NCBI RefSeq assembly: GCF_028023875.1
Contig: NZ_JAQIPB010000014.1
Span: forward strand, 48,975 to 112,974
Length of the DNA: 64,000 nt
Reading direction: 5' to 3'
Source of the DNA: Xenophilus arseniciresistens
GTDB taxonomy: Bacteria; Pseudomonadota; Gammaproteobacteria; Burkholderiales; Burkholderiaceae_C
Position 1 is the stretch's first letter; the number at the start of each line of letters is the position of its first letter. Shown piece after piece: positions 53,471 to 61,956 of this stretch. The notes under the pieces were generated by a model. The model searched no databases and was not told the origin of the DNA. It saw nothing but the letters and a program-made list of their open reading frames with translations. Both the position numbers and the translations under genes were made by a program.

Positions 53471-54783
53471 GGCACGTAGCCGAAACCGGCGTCCAGTTGG
53501 GCCCGCGCATGCTCGCGGTGCTCCTGCCAGGGCACGCCGGCGGGCAGCGTGAGCGAGACCGCACGCACCATGAAGGTGGCGGGGTCGTCCACGCCCGCAG
53601 GTTCGGTGCCGCTGGCCTGCAGGTTGCGCACGGTCTCCAGCAACAGGCGGCGCGTCATGGCCACGCCGGTGTCGCTGATGCCCAGATGCTCCTTGCTGCG
53701 GTCGTAGATGGCCGACACGCCGGACTGGCAGGCGGCGTCCTGCACCCACAGGCCGGGCAGGCCCGAGAACCAGGTCTTGGTCTGCGCGTCGTAATTGAAC
53801 AGGTAGCCGTTCTGGCGCGTGTACTTCGTCCAGTACTTGGCATAGGGCTCGGTGGCCGGGCGGGGTGCGAAGGCCTCGGTGCTCGCATGGCCGGTTTCGC
53901 GGCCCGCATGCCCCTTCTCGAACAGTGCGCGCGACTTGTCGTAGAGCTTCTCCGAGGGGTGGTAGGAGAACATGATGCACAGCGTGTGGTGGTCGTCCAG
54001 CGGCACCCAGGCATGGCCCGAGAGCTCGGGGTACTGCGACTGCGGCGGCACCAGCGTCCAGAAGGGCAGCAGGAACTGGTTGACGCGCCAATAGCTGGTC
54101 TCGTCGTCCAGCTTGCGGCGCGAGGCCACGCTCATGCCGAAGGGCTGGCGCAGGCATTCGAAGGTGGGGCGCAGGTCGCGCTTGGCGATCCAGTCGCTGA
54201 TGGCACCCTGCTTGTCGATGCGCCCGTGCAGGATGGGTGCGTGGGCCGAGTCGATCTCACCTTCCACGGCCTGCAGCCAGTTGCACTCCTGCACGCGGAA
54301 GCTCACGTGCACGCGCTCGGCCGGCACGAGGTTCCATTCCATCTCCGGCAGCGGCGGCGGATCGTCCTGGCGCGGGCCCATGTAGGCCCAGGCAATGCCG
54401 TTGCGCTCGCGGCAGACGTAGGCCTTCAGGCGCACCTTGTCCTTCAGCCGGCTTTCCGGCGGCTCGGCCGGCAGGTCCTGCACGCGGCCGTCGGTGCCGA
54501 ACTTCCAGCCGTGGTAGACGCAGCGCAGCCCGCAGTCCTCGTTGCGGCCGAACACCAGCGGCGCGCCGCGGTGCGGGCAGGCCTGGTCCACCAGGCCCAG
54601 CCGTCCTTCGCTGTCGCGAAAGGCGATCAGGTCTTCGCCCAGCAGCCGCACGCGCTGCGGCATGCCGCCGGCCGGCAGGTCGGCGGTGGGCAGAAAGGGC
54701 AGCCAGTACAGGCGCATCAGGCGCCCCATGGCCGTGTCCGGGCCGACGCGCACGAGGGTTTCGTTGTCTTCAGGAGTGAGCAT
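53467..54783 (-). CDS. Rieske non-haem iron aromatic ring-hydroxylating oxygenase, alpha subunit
   Basis: Protein of 438 residues. Rieske cluster ligands Cys69, His71, Cys88 and His91 (CPHRGAP ... CVYHGW). Mononuclear iron site: DSAHAPILH with His181 and His186, plus a downstream Asp. No beta subunit gene; such alpha-only enzymes (VanA, phthalate 4,5-dioxygenase, O-demethylases, KshA-like) hydroxylate rings or remove O-methyl groups. Start at 54783 with the GAGG-containing leader. Two copies of the ATTGGTTC palindrome lie in the divergent promoter region. Substrate unknown. Confidence 0.94.
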   Translation of the reverse strand: MLTPEDNETLVRVGPDTAMGRLMRLYWLPFLPTADLPAGGMPQRVRLLGEDLIAFRDSEGRLGLVDQACPHRGAPLVFGRNEDCGLRCVYHGWKFGTDGRVQDLPAEPPESRLKDKVRLKAYVCRERNGIAWAYMGPRQDDPPPLPEMEWNLVPAERVHVSFRVQECNWLQAVEGEIDSAHAPILHGRIDKQGAISDWIAKRDLRPTFECLRQPFGMSVASRRKLDDETSYWRVNQFLLPFWTLVPPQSQYPELSGHAWVPLDDHHTLCIMFSYHPSEKLYDKSRALFEKGHAGRETGHASTEAFAPRPATEPYAKYWTKYTRQNGYLFNYDAQTKTWFSGLPGLWVQDAACQSGVSAIYDRSKEHLGISDTGVAMTRRLLLETVRNLQASGTEPAGVDDPATFMVRAVSLTLPAGVPWQEHREHARAQLDAGFGYVP

Positions 54784-54834
54784 GGGAGGTTCCGCGGGGT
54801 GGTTCGATGGAAATCCGATGGATGGCAGTTTGTG

Positions 54835-54849
54835 ATTGGTTCTACCATT
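54835..54849. promoter_or_regulatory. ATTGGTTC-type palindrome, copy 1
   Basis: ATTGGTTCTACCATT, containing TGGT-N3-ACCA, is 51 bases upstream of the Rieske oxygenase start. The same motif is at 54912 and 60305, so a shared operator is likely. Confidence 0.6.
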
Positions 54850-54911
54850 TTAATTTGCTCCCGTCGAGACGAGGATGTCAGCAATGTCCTGAACTGGACA
54901 GTTCTCCCACA

Positions 54912-54926
54912 ATTGGTTCGGCCAAT
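54912..54926. promoter_or_regulatory. ATTGGTTC-type palindrome, copy 2
   Basis: ATTGGTTCGGCCAAT is an almost complete palindrome 35 bases upstream of the Bug gene at 54962, with its centre 77 bases from that of copy 1, close to a whole number of helical turns. Confidence 0.6.
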
Positions 54927-54961
54927 AAAACATTCAAGCCATCCGTTGAAGGAGCCTTGCC

Positions 54962-55957
54962 ATGTCTCACCCACGTATCCATCGCCGTGCCGCGCTGGCC
55001 CGCATAGCCGCGGGCAGCGCCGCCATCGCGGCCTTTCCGGGTCACCTGCTGGCGCAGGGCACCTGGCCTGAAAGACCCATCACCCTGATTTCTCCCTTCG
55101 GCGGCGCGGTGGACGTGCTGGCGCGGCTGATCGCCAGCCACCTGGGCCGGCGGCTGGGGCAGAACCTGATCGTGGAGCTCAAGCTCGGCGGGTCCGGAAC
55201 CATCGGCATGGCGGCGGTCGCGCGCGCGCAGCCCGATGGCTACACCATCGGCATGGGGACGACCACCTCGCTGACCTCGGCGCCGCACCTGATCCGCAAC
55301 CCCGGCTACGACGTGGAGAAGTCCTTCACCTACCTGGGCCTGATACAGACTTCGCGTCAGGTGCTGACGGTGTCGCCGCGGCTGGGCGTGGACACCCTGA
55401 AGGATTTCATCGCGCTGGCTCAGGCCAAGCCCGGCACGCTCAACTTCGGCTCGAGCGGGGTGGGCAACAGCATTCACCTGGCCGTCGAGCAGTTCAACTC
55501 GGCTGCCGGCATCAAGGCTGTGCATGTGCCCTACAAGACGGGCAACGAGACCGACGCCGCCATGATGGCCGGCGACGTGCAGTACACGGTGGCTTCGCTG
55601 GCCACCTCGCTGCCGTTGATCCAGGCCGGGCGCATCAAGGCGCTGGCCGTGACGGGCGAGGGGCGCGATGCTGCGCTGCCCCATGTGCCCAACCTCATGG
55701 AGTCGGGCCTGGCGGCGCGCATTCCCGAGCAGCTCTTCGGCATGGTGGCGCCGGCCGGGATGCCGCCGGCCGTGACGGCGAAGCTGCTGGCGGCCGTGGC
55801 CGACATGCAGGCCGACCCGGCCTTCCAGGAGTCGGTGCGCCGCGGCGGCGGCCAGCCCTCGCTGGTGCACGGCGAGGCCTTCCGTAAGCTCTCGCTCGCC
55901 GACAGCCAGACCTGGGGCGAGCTGATCAAGCGCCTGGGCATCACGCTCAACAGTTGA
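54962..55957 (+). CDS. Bug/TctC-type tricarboxylate-transporter substrate-binding protein (2)
   Basis: Periplasmic binding protein of 331 residues. Signal peptide with an N-terminal Arg-rich part (HRRAALARIAAG) and cleavage near AQG (about 30). Mature-chain Bug signatures: WPERPITLISPFGGAVDVLARLIA near the start, VELKLGGSGTIGM and the AAVADMQADPAFQ end. AAGGAGCCTTGCC precedes the ATG. No TctA/TctB gene nearby. Divergent from the Rieske pair and first gene of an operon that continues with a PRISE-like SDR and a TIM-barrel protein. Confidence 0.93.
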   Translation: MSHPRIHRRAALARIAAGSAAIAAFPGHLLAQGTWPERPITLISPFGGAVDVLARLIASHLGRRLGQNLIVELKLGGSGTIGMAAVARAQPDGYTIGMGTTTSLTSAPHLIRNPGYDVEKSFTYLGLIQTSRQVLTVSPRLGVDTLKDFIALAQAKPGTLNFGSSGVGNSIHLAVEQFNSAAGIKAVHVPYKTGNETDAAMMAGDVQYTVASLATSLPLIQAGRIKALAVTGEGRDAALPHVPNLMESGLAARIPEQLFGMVAPAGMPPAVTAKLLAAVADMQADPAFQESVRRGGGQPSLVHGEAFRKLSLADSQTWGELIKRLGITLNS

Positions 55958-55968
55958 GGAGCCCGCTT

Positions 55969-57036
55969 TTGCAGGCACAGCGGATGGACGACAGAGTCGC
56001 ATTGATCGCCGGGGCCAGCGGCGTGGTGGGCCGCGGCATGGCCCAGCGGCTGGTGGAAAAGGGCTGGCGCGTGCTGTGCGTCAGCCGATCGGGCGGTGGC
56101 GGCCTGCCGGGCACTGAAGGCCTGGCCGTGGACCTGATGGACCCGGCGGCCTGCGCGCGGGCACTGGCCCCGCACACGGGCATCACGCATGTGTTCTACG
56201 CCGCATTCCAGCAGGCGCCCAGCCGTGCGGCGGAGGTCGCGCCCAACCTGGCCATGCTGCGCAACGTGGTGGAAGCGGCGCAGCAGGCGTCACCCGTGCT
56301 GCGCAAGGTGGTGCTGGTGACGGGCGCCAAGTTCTACGGCATCCAGTGGGGTGCCAGCCCCACGCCCTGCCGCGAAAGCGACCCCCGGCAACTGCCGCCG
56401 AACTTCTATTACGACCAGGAGGACTGGTTGCGTGCCGCATCGCGCGAGCGCGGCTGGCGCTGGGTCAACCTGATCCCGCCTTTCGTCTCGGGCTATGCGG
56501 TTGGCAACCCCATGAACCTGGTGCTGGGCATCGGCCTGTATGCCGCGGTCTGCCGCGAGCTGGGCCTGCCGCTGCGCTTTCCGGGCAGCATGGGCGCCTA
56601 CGAGGCCATGCACCAGATCGCCGATGCGTGGCAGATCGGCGGCGCTGCGGCCTGGGCCGCGGATTCACCGGCGGCCGACGACGGCGCCTTCAATGTGAGC
56701 AATGGCGACCCGGCGCGCTGGTGCCAGACCTGGCCGGTGCTGGCAGATGCGCTGGGCATGGCCTGTGCCGCCCCCAAGACGCTGCCGCTGGCCGACATGA
56801 TGCCGGCCCAGCAGGCGGTGTGGGAGCGCATCGCGCAGCGCCACGGCCTGCAGCCGCTGGACATCGCGCGCGTGGTCGATTGGCGCTGGATGGACTACAT
56901 GCTGCGCCAGTCGCACGACATCGTGCTGTCCACCTTCAAGATCCGCCGCGCGGGCTTTCATGACTGCATCGAGACCGATGCCACGCTGGTCCAGCGGCTG
57001 CGCGAGTTGCAGGCCAACAAGGTGCTGCCCCCGTGA
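55969..57036 (+). CDS. PRISE-like SDR, copy 2
   Basis: Protein of 355 residues, paralogue of 50758-51804 and the closer match to the PRISE signature: GASGVVGRGMA (about 15-25), TGAKFYG with Lys121 and NFYYDQED with Tyr147-148 complete. The predicted activity is NAD(P)H-dependent reduction of an enone C=C bond. The TTG at 55969 with GAGGAG seven bases upstream is the likely start; an ATG five codons further is possible. It follows the Bug gene by 11 bases and overlaps the TIM-barrel gene start by four (GTGA). Confidence 0.85.
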   Translation: MQAQRMDDRVALIAGASGVVGRGMAQRLVEKGWRVLCVSRSGGGGLPGTEGLAVDLMDPAACARALAPHTGITHVFYAAFQQAPSRAAEVAPNLAMLRNVVEAAQQASPVLRKVVLVTGAKFYGIQWGASPTPCRESDPRQLPPNFYYDQEDWLRAASRERGWRWVNLIPPFVSGYAVGNPMNLVLGIGLYAAVCRELGLPLRFPGSMGAYEAMHQIADAWQIGGAAAWAADSPAADDGAFNVSNGDPARWCQTWPVLADALGMACAAPKTLPLADMMPAQQAVWERIAQRHGLQPLDIARVVDWRWMDYMLRQSHDIVLSTFKIRRAGFHDCIETDATLVQRLRELQANKVLPP

Positions 57037-57875
57037 GTGCCCCTGAAGAAAGTCGCAGGCGCCCGACCCGCGCATTGACCCTGGGCTTCCTGTCGCTGGG
57101 CGCGCAGGCGGCGCCGCTGGAGGTGCTGGACGCCGCGGCCCAGGCCGGCTTTGGCGCGGCGGGCTTGCGCATCAGCGGCCGCCAGCCCGGCGATCCGTGG
57201 CCCGGCCCGGGCGCAGCGGGCGATGGCTTCGAGCAGATCCGTGCGCGGGCCGAAGCGCTGTCGGTGCGCATCTCCAGCATCTGCGGCTACTACCTGTCGG
57301 CGCAGACCACGCCGGCGCACCTGCTGGCCAATGTGGAAGCGGCGCGGCGCCTGGGCGCACCGCTGATTGCGCAGGGCTGCTTCGAGCCCGACCTGGCGCG
57401 CGTGGCCGATCTGCTGCGCGGCTACGCGCAGGCGGCGGCGCAGGCGGGTGTGCGCATCGCGCTGGAGTTCATGCCCATGAGCAGCCTCCGGAACATCGGC
57501 GAGGCGCAGCGCGTCATCGCGCAAAGCGGCGCAGGCAACGTGGGTCTGCTGATCGACTCGCTGCATCTGGCACGCTCGGGCGCCGGCGCCGCCGAGGTGC
57601 GCGCGCTCGATCCGGCCTGCATCTTTCTCACGCAGCTGTGCGATGCGACTGCCCGCCTGGATCCATCGACCTCGCTGCTCGACGAGGCCATGGCCGGGCG
57701 CATGTACCTGGGCGATGGTGGGCTGGACCTGGCCGCCCTGGTGGCGGCGCTGCCGGCCGGGGCCGAGATCGAACTGGAGACGCCTGTGGTGGCCGATGCG
57801 GCACTGCCCGGCCCGCAGCGCGCCCGGCGCGCCGCGCAGAAGGCGCAGGCCTTCTTCAACACGCACTTCGACTGA
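57033..57875 (+). CDS. Sugar phosphate isomerase/epimerase-like TIM-barrel protein
   Basis: Protein of 280 residues from a GTG start overlapping the previous stop. It has the xylose-isomerase-like TIM-barrel pattern: N-terminal LTLGFLSLG, the central RIALEFMPMSSLRN (with the metal-binding Glu of this family), LIDSLHLARSGA with Asp-x-x-His and the C-terminal EIELETPV. These residues fit a divalent metal site. True substrates of such annotated genes are diverse. Third gene in the Bug-PRISE operon; may isomerise a ring-opened or hydroxy acid. Confidence 0.85.
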   Translation: MSAPEESRRRPTRALTLGFLSLGAQAAPLEVLDAAAQAGFGAAGLRISGRQPGDPWPGPGAAGDGFEQIRARAEALSVRISSICGYYLSAQTTPAHLLANVEAARRLGAPLIAQGCFEPDLARVADLLRGYAQAAAQAGVRIALEFMPMSSLRNIGEAQRVIAQSGAGNVGLLIDSLHLARSGAGAAEVRALDPACIFLTQLCDATARLDPSTSLLDEAMAGRMYLGDGGLDLAALVAALPAGAEIELETPVVADAALPGPQRARRAAQKAQAFFNTHFD

Positions 57876-57888
57876 AGCGGCCCGGTGC

Positions 57889-58686
57889 TCAGCTGCGCTG
57901 CGGCTTCAGCCCCGTGAAGGCCGGCGCCCGCTTGGCCAGCAGCGCCTCGATCTGCGCCGCAGGCTCCGGCGCGGCGAAAGCTGCGGCCTGGCTCGCGGCT
58001 TCCAGCGCGAAGGCGCTGCGCCGGTCGCCATCGAGCGAGACGTTCAGCATGGCCTTCGCCAGCGCCACCGCCGTGGGCGCGGCCTGAGCCATCTGGGCCG
58101 CCAGCTCGCGCACGCGCGCCTCCAGCGTTTCGCTGGCCTGCACTTCCATCACCAGGCCCAGGCTGTGCGCCTCCTCCACGCCGATTTCGCGGGTGGAGAA
58201 CACCAGTTCCTTGGCGCGCTGCAGGCCCACCACGCGGGGCAGCAGGTAGAGCGCGCCGAGATCGGGCACCAGGCCCAGCTTCAGGTGCGCCATGGCGAAC
58301 TTCGCGCGCGGCGTGGCGACGATCATGTCCGCACACAGGGCCAGCGCGAAGCCCGCGCCGATGGCCGGGCCGTCGATGGCGGCAATCACCGGGCAGCCGA
58401 GGTTGAGCAGGTCATCCGTCAGCCGCAGGCCGGCCTGGATGCGGCGCTGCCAGTAGGCGGGGCCGGCCTGCGCATGTTCCTGCAGCGCATGCAGGTTGCC
58501 GCCGGCGCAGAACGCGCCCGCGCCGCCGGTGATGACCAGCACGCGCACGGCCGGGTCGTTGCGCACCTGCTCCAGCACGGCCATCAGGTCGGCGCGCAGC
58601 GGCAGGTCCACGGGGTTGTGCATCGCGGGCCGGCTCAGCTGTATCCAGCCGATGCCCTCCTGCACCGAGAACGCCAGCGTCTCCAT
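57889..58686 (-). CDS. Enoyl-CoA hydratase/isomerase (crotonase family), copy 1
   Basis: Protein of 265 residues with the oxyanion-hole segments AFCAGGNL (about 59-66) and DGPAIGAGFALALCADM (about 103-119), and a catalytic-loop LVPDLGALYLLPRVVG (about 138-153). The glutamates of classical hydratase are absent here; the VPD acidic position is like isomerase or hydrolase crotonases such as PaaG. It is similar to the crotonase at 61150-61956 (same VPDxGxxYxLPRVVGLQRAKEL segment in pieces). Third in the minus operon after DUF35, 10 bases downstream. Confidence 0.88.
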   Translation of the reverse strand: METLAFSVQEGIGWIQLSRPAMHNPVDLPLRADLMAVLEQVRNDPAVRVLVITGGAGAFCAGGNLHALQEHAQAGPAYWQRRIQAGLRLTDDLLNLGCPVIAAIDGPAIGAGFALALCADMIVATPRAKFAMAHLKLGLVPDLGALYLLPRVVGLQRAKELVFSTREIGVEEAHSLGLVMEVQASETLEARVRELAAQMAQAAPTAVALAKAMLNVSLDGDRRSAFALEAASQAAAFAAPEPAAQIEALLAKRAPAFTGLKPQRS

Positions 58687-58696
58687 CCGATGTGCC

Positions 58697-59095
58697 TCAG
58701 GCGGGCCTGAACATCGGGACGCTGGCGCCGTCCTCGGCCGGCTTGAAGGTCACGGCCACGCGTTGGCCGATCTTCAGCGAATCGAGGTCGCAGTCCACGA
58801 TGTTGGTCAGCAGCGTGATGCCTTCGTCGAGCGTGACGTAGGCAATGGCATAGGGCGTAGGCCCCGCGCGCCGGGTGACGCTGACGCTGTAGATCGTGCC
58901 CTGGCCGCTGAGCGCGACCCATTCGGTGTCGCCCATGCAGAAGGGGCACAGCGCACGCGGGTACCAGTGCAGCTTGCCGCAGGCGGTGCAGCGGCGGGTG
59001 CTCAGCACGCCTTCGCGCGCCTGGGCCAGGAAGTGGGCCGTGGCGGCATCGACCTGGGGCGCGCTGATCGGGAGTGGGGAGTAGGGGGTGGTCAT
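58697..59095 (-). CDS. DUF35 Zn-ribbon/OB-fold protein
   Basis: Protein of 132 residues. The Zn-ribbon has Cys36, Cys39, Cys50 and Cys53 (CTACG ... CPFC). The C-terminal OB-fold (about 62-130) has GQGTIYSVSVTRR and AIAYVTLDEG. DUF35 proteins bind to thiolase-superfamily enzymes; the best-known case is the ChsH2 DUF35 part that activates the Ltp2 aldolase in steroid side-chain degradation. It is three bases downstream of the thiolase-like gene, so the same complex is predicted. Confidence 0.92.
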   Translation of the reverse strand: MTTPYSPLPISAPQVDAATAHFLAQAREGVLSTRRCTACGKLHWYPRALCPFCMGDTEWVALSGQGTIYSVSVTRRAGPTPYAIAYVTLDEGITLLTNIVDCDLDSLKIGQRVAVTFKPAEDGASVPMFRPA

Positions 59096-59098
59096 CGC

Positions 59099-60268
59099 TT
59101 ACTGCCTTTCCATGATGAGGGTGGCGCTGCCGTGGCGCGAGCCCAGCAGCCCGCCCGTGCCCTGGGCCAGGGCCAGGGTGCAGTCGGGCACCTGCACCTT
59201 GGGGTGGGCTTCTCCACGCAGCTGGCGCACGGCCTCGATCACCTTGGTGATGCCGCCGCGGTTGGCCGGGTGGTTGTTGCACAGGCCGCCGCCATCGGTG
59301 TTGAAAGGCAGCTTGCCCACGCCCGAGATCAGGTTGCCGTCGGCCACGAAGCGGCCGCCTTCGCCCTTCCGGCAAAAGCCCAGGTCTTCGAGCTGCATCA
59401 GCACCGTGATGGTGAAGCTGTCGTAGATGGAGGCGTACTGGATGTCGGCCGGGGTCACGCCCGCTTCCCTGAAGGCGATGGGGCCCGAGACCGCGGCGCC
59501 GGACCAGGTCAGGTCGACCTGGCCGCCGAGCTGCCCCTTGATGCTTTCGCCCGCGCCCAGCACATTGACGACCGGGCGCTTGAGCCTCGCGGCGATTTCC
59601 GGGCGCACCACCACCAGCGCACCGCCGCCGTCGCTGACCACGCAGCAGTCCAGCTTGCGCAGCGGGTCCGAGATCAGCGGCGAGGCCAGCACCTCTTCCA
59701 CGGTCACGGGCTCGCGCAGCATCGCATGCGGGTTGTGCTGCGCGTGGGCGGCCGCTGCCACCTTGATCCAGGCCAGTTGCTCGCTGGTGGTGCCGTACTC
59801 GTGCATGTGGCGGGCCGCGGCCAGCGCGTACATGTTGACGGTGACCGGGTTGTAGGGCATCTCCCAGGGCACGTCGGGCGTGTCGGGCGTGACCAGGCGC
59901 GGCGCCACGCCGCTGGAGCCCGCGCTGCGCGGGCGGCCCGCCAGCGTGATCAGCGCCACGTCGCACTTGCCCGCGGCAATGGCCTGCGCGGCGTGCGAGA
60001 CATGGATCAGGTAAGCCGAGCCGCCGGTGTCGGTGGTGTCCACATGGCGCAGCCGCGTCAGGCCCAGGTAGTCGGCCATGCTGTTGGCGCCCAGGCCGGG
60101 CGCGTCGCCGGCGCAGAAATAGCCGTCCACGTCCTGCAGGCTCAGGCCAGCATCTTCCAGCGCGCCCCTGGCGCATTCGGCATGCAGCTGGGCCACGGTC
60201 TTGTCGGGCGCCTTGCGCAGCGGGTGTTCATAGGCGCCGGCAATGCAGGCCTTGCGTTTGATCGTCAT
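59099..60268 (-). CDS. Thiolase-superfamily lipid-transfer/aldolase-like protein (Ltp2-like)
   Basis: Protein of 389 residues with the thiolase fold, but the nucleophilic Cys of thiolase is absent: the CxSG position reads DTTDTGGSAY (Thr-Gly-Gly-Ser at 81-84). The region after it is normal. The usual HDxF is YDSF with Tyr282, and His333 remains in NNHP. This is the pattern of SCP-x/Ltp-like proteins that act as retro-aldolases rather than thiolases. With DUF35 three bases downstream, the pair could cleave a hydroxyacyl-CoA side chain. Starts at 60268, with an operator-like palindrome upstream (60305-60319). Confidence 0.85.
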   Translation of the reverse strand: MTIKRKACIAGAYEHPLRKAPDKTVAQLHAECARGALEDAGLSLQDVDGYFCAGDAPGLGANSMADYLGLTRLRHVDTTDTGGSAYLIHVSHAAQAIAAGKCDVALITLAGRPRSAGSSGVAPRLVTPDTPDVPWEMPYNPVTVNMYALAAARHMHEYGTTSEQLAWIKVAAAAHAQHNPHAMLREPVTVEEVLASPLISDPLRKLDCCVVSDGGGALVVVRPEIAARLKRPVVNVLGAGESIKGQLGGQVDLTWSGAAVSGPIAFREAGVTPADIQYASIYDSFTITVLMQLEDLGFCRKGEGGRFVADGNLISGVGKLPFNTDGGGLCNNHPANRGGITKVIEAVRQLRGEAHPKVQVPDCTLALAQGTGGLLGSRHGSATLIMERQ

Positions 60269-60304
60269 GTGATTGCTCCAGCCAGAATTTGCGGCTAGGA
60301 TATC

Positions 60305-60319
60305 ATTGGTTCAACCATA
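60305..60319. promoter_or_regulatory. ATTGGTTC-type palindrome, copy 3
   Basis: ATTGGTTCAACCATA holds the perfect inverted repeat TGGTT-C-AACCA. It is 36 bases upstream of the Ltp2-like gene and 54 bases upstream of the SDR gene, in the divergent promoter region. Confidence 0.65.
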
Positions 60320-60373
60320 GAACAAGGCTCGGGCGCCGCCCGGCCGCAATGCAGCAAGCAAGGAGCAAATACC

Positions 60374-61147
60374 GTGGATCCCATCGTCAGTCTCAAAGGG
60401 CGCACCATCGTCGTCACCGGCGCCGGCCAGGGCATCGGCAAGGGCATCGTGGAACTGGTCATCGGGCTGGGCGGCAATGCCGTGGCGGTCGACCTCAACG
60501 GCCAGACCCTGGACGCCGCCGTCTCGCCCCTGCCGCAGGAGCGCGTGCTGGCGGTGCAGGGCAGCGTGGCCGATCCGGCCGTGGCCGACAAGGCGGTGGT
60601 CGATGCGGTGGCGCGCTTTGGCGCGGTGCATGGCGTGGTGAACAACGCGGGCATCATCCGCCCAGCCATGATCGACAAGATGACCGACCAGCAGTGGCAG
60701 GACGTGATCGACGTGCACCTCACCGGCTCCTTCTACTGGATGCGCGCCGCCGGTCGCCACATGGTGGAGCGTGCCAAGGGCGGCGACGCCACCGGCGGCT
60801 CCATCGTCAACATCTCCTCGGACGCCGGCCGCAAGGGCTCGATCGGCCAGATCAACTATGCAGCCGCCAAGGCCGGCATGCTGGGCATGACGATGACCGC
60901 CGCGCGCGAATGGGGCCGCTACAACATCCGCACCAACTCCATCTGCTTCGGCGTGGTCGAGACGCCGATGACCGAGGTGGTGCGCGGCGAGAAATTCCGC
61001 GACCAGATGCTGGCGCAGATTCCGCTGGGCCGCTGGGCCTCGCCCGACGAGGTGGTCAAGAGCGTGTGCTTCCTGCTTTCGGACGGCGCCAGCTACATCA
61101 CGGGCCAGCACCTGGGTGTGAACGGCGGCTTCCACATCAGTCTCTGA
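60374..61147 (+). CDS. SDR family oxidoreductase
   Basis: Classical SDR of 257 residues from a GTG start with AGGAG 9 bases upstream. Motifs: TGAGQGIGKG (about 16-25), NNAGII (about 92-97), catalytic Ser in NISSDAG, and YAAAKAG with Tyr and Lys. Probably oxidises a 3-hydroxyacyl-CoA or cyclic alcohol. First gene of the plus operon with the crotonase (2 bases apart) and hydratase. Divergent from the Ltp2-like operon, sharing the palindrome at 60305-60319. Confidence 0.92.
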   Translation: MDPIVSLKGRTIVVTGAGQGIGKGIVELVIGLGGNAVAVDLNGQTLDAAVSPLPQERVLAVQGSVADPAVADKAVVDAVARFGAVHGVVNNAGIIRPAMIDKMTDQQWQDVIDVHLTGSFYWMRAAGRHMVERAKGGDATGGSIVNISSDAGRKGSIGQINYAAAKAGMLGMTMTAAREWGRYNIRTNSICFGVVETPMTEVVRGEKFRDQMLAQIPLGRWASPDEVVKSVCFLLSDGASYITGQHLGVNGGFHISL

Positions 61148-61149
61148 CC

Positions 61150-61956
61150 ATGGCAGCGGACAGTGTCCAACTGCGGGTGGAGGAGGGCGTGGCCGTCCTC
61201 ACGCTCAACCGGCCCGGCGCCAAGAATGCCATTGACGCAGCGACCACCGACGCGCTGACGGCGGCCCTGCGCGCGCTGCGCAATGACGATCGCGCGCGCG
61301 CCGTGGTGCTGACCGGCGACGGCGGCGATTTCTGCGCTGGCGGCGACGTCAAGGGCATGGCCGACGGTGGCTCGCGCACGGTGGAGCAGCGCCGCGAGGG
61401 CATGGCCCGGTATGCGGAGCTGGCGCGCGCGCTGATGGGGCTGGACAAGCCGCTGATCGCCGCGGTGGACGGCGTGGCCTTCGGCGCCGGCCTGAGCATG
61501 GCGCTGTATGCCGACCTGGTGCTGGTGAGCACGCGCGCGCGCATGGCCATGGTCTTTCACCGCATCGGCCTGGTGCCGGATGTGGGCGCCTGGTACCAGC
61601 TGCCGCGCGTGGTGGGGCTGCAGCGGGCCAAGGAGCTGATCTACTCCGCGCGCGAATTCGGCGCGCAGGAGGCGCTGGACATGGGCCTGGCCCTGGAAGT
61701 CCTTGCGCCCGATGCGCTGATGCCGCGTGCGATGGCGCTTGCTGCAAGCCTGGCCGGCGCATCATCCACCGCCTTCGCGCTGTCCAAGAGTGCGCTGGGC
61801 GCCACGCCGCAAAGCGATTTCGAGACCGTGCTGGCGATGGAGGCCTCGGCACAGGCCATTGCCTCGTCCAGCGCCTACTTCCGCGAAGCGATCCGCCGCT
61901 TCGCGGCCAAGGAGCCGGCGCAGTTCCGCTGGCCCGCCAAGGACTCCGACACATGA
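61150..61956 (+). CDS. Enoyl-CoA hydratase/isomerase (crotonase family), copy 2
   Basis: Protein of 268 residues. Oxyanion-hole segments DFCAGGDVKG (about 60-69) and DGVAFGAGLSMALYADL (about 104-120), and the loop LVPDVGAWYQLPRVVG (about 139-154), like copy 1. The acidic VPD position again replaces a classic hydratase glutamate pair, so an isomerase or related reaction is possible. Start at 61150 two bases after the SDR stop; overlaps the hydratase-2 start by four bases (ATGA). Paralogue of 57889-58686. Confidence 0.9.
   Translation: MAADSVQLRVEEGVAVLTLNRPGAKNAIDAATTDALTAALRALRNDDRARAVVLTGDGGDFCAGGDVKGMADGGSRTVEQRREGMARYAELARALMGLDKPLIAAVDGVAFGAGLSMALYADLVLVSTRARMAMVFHRIGLVPDVGAWYQLPRVVGLQRAKELIYSAREFGAQEALDMGLALEVLAPDALMPRAMALAASLAGASSTAFALSKSALGATPQSDFETVLAMEASAQAIASSSAYFREAIRRFAAKEPAQFRWPAKDSDT

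Noticed and set aside
59099..60268. Normal degradative thiolase (acetyl-CoA acetyltransferase)
   Set aside because: Nucleophilic Cys and HDxF His are missing; the DUF35 partner points to an Ltp2-like aldolase.
60289..61149. Frame upstream of the second crotonase continuous with it, suggesting a fusion protein
   Set aside because: The upstream part overlaps the SDR gene in another frame and has low-complexity Arg/Gly/His sequence. The crotonase start at 61150 fits family length.
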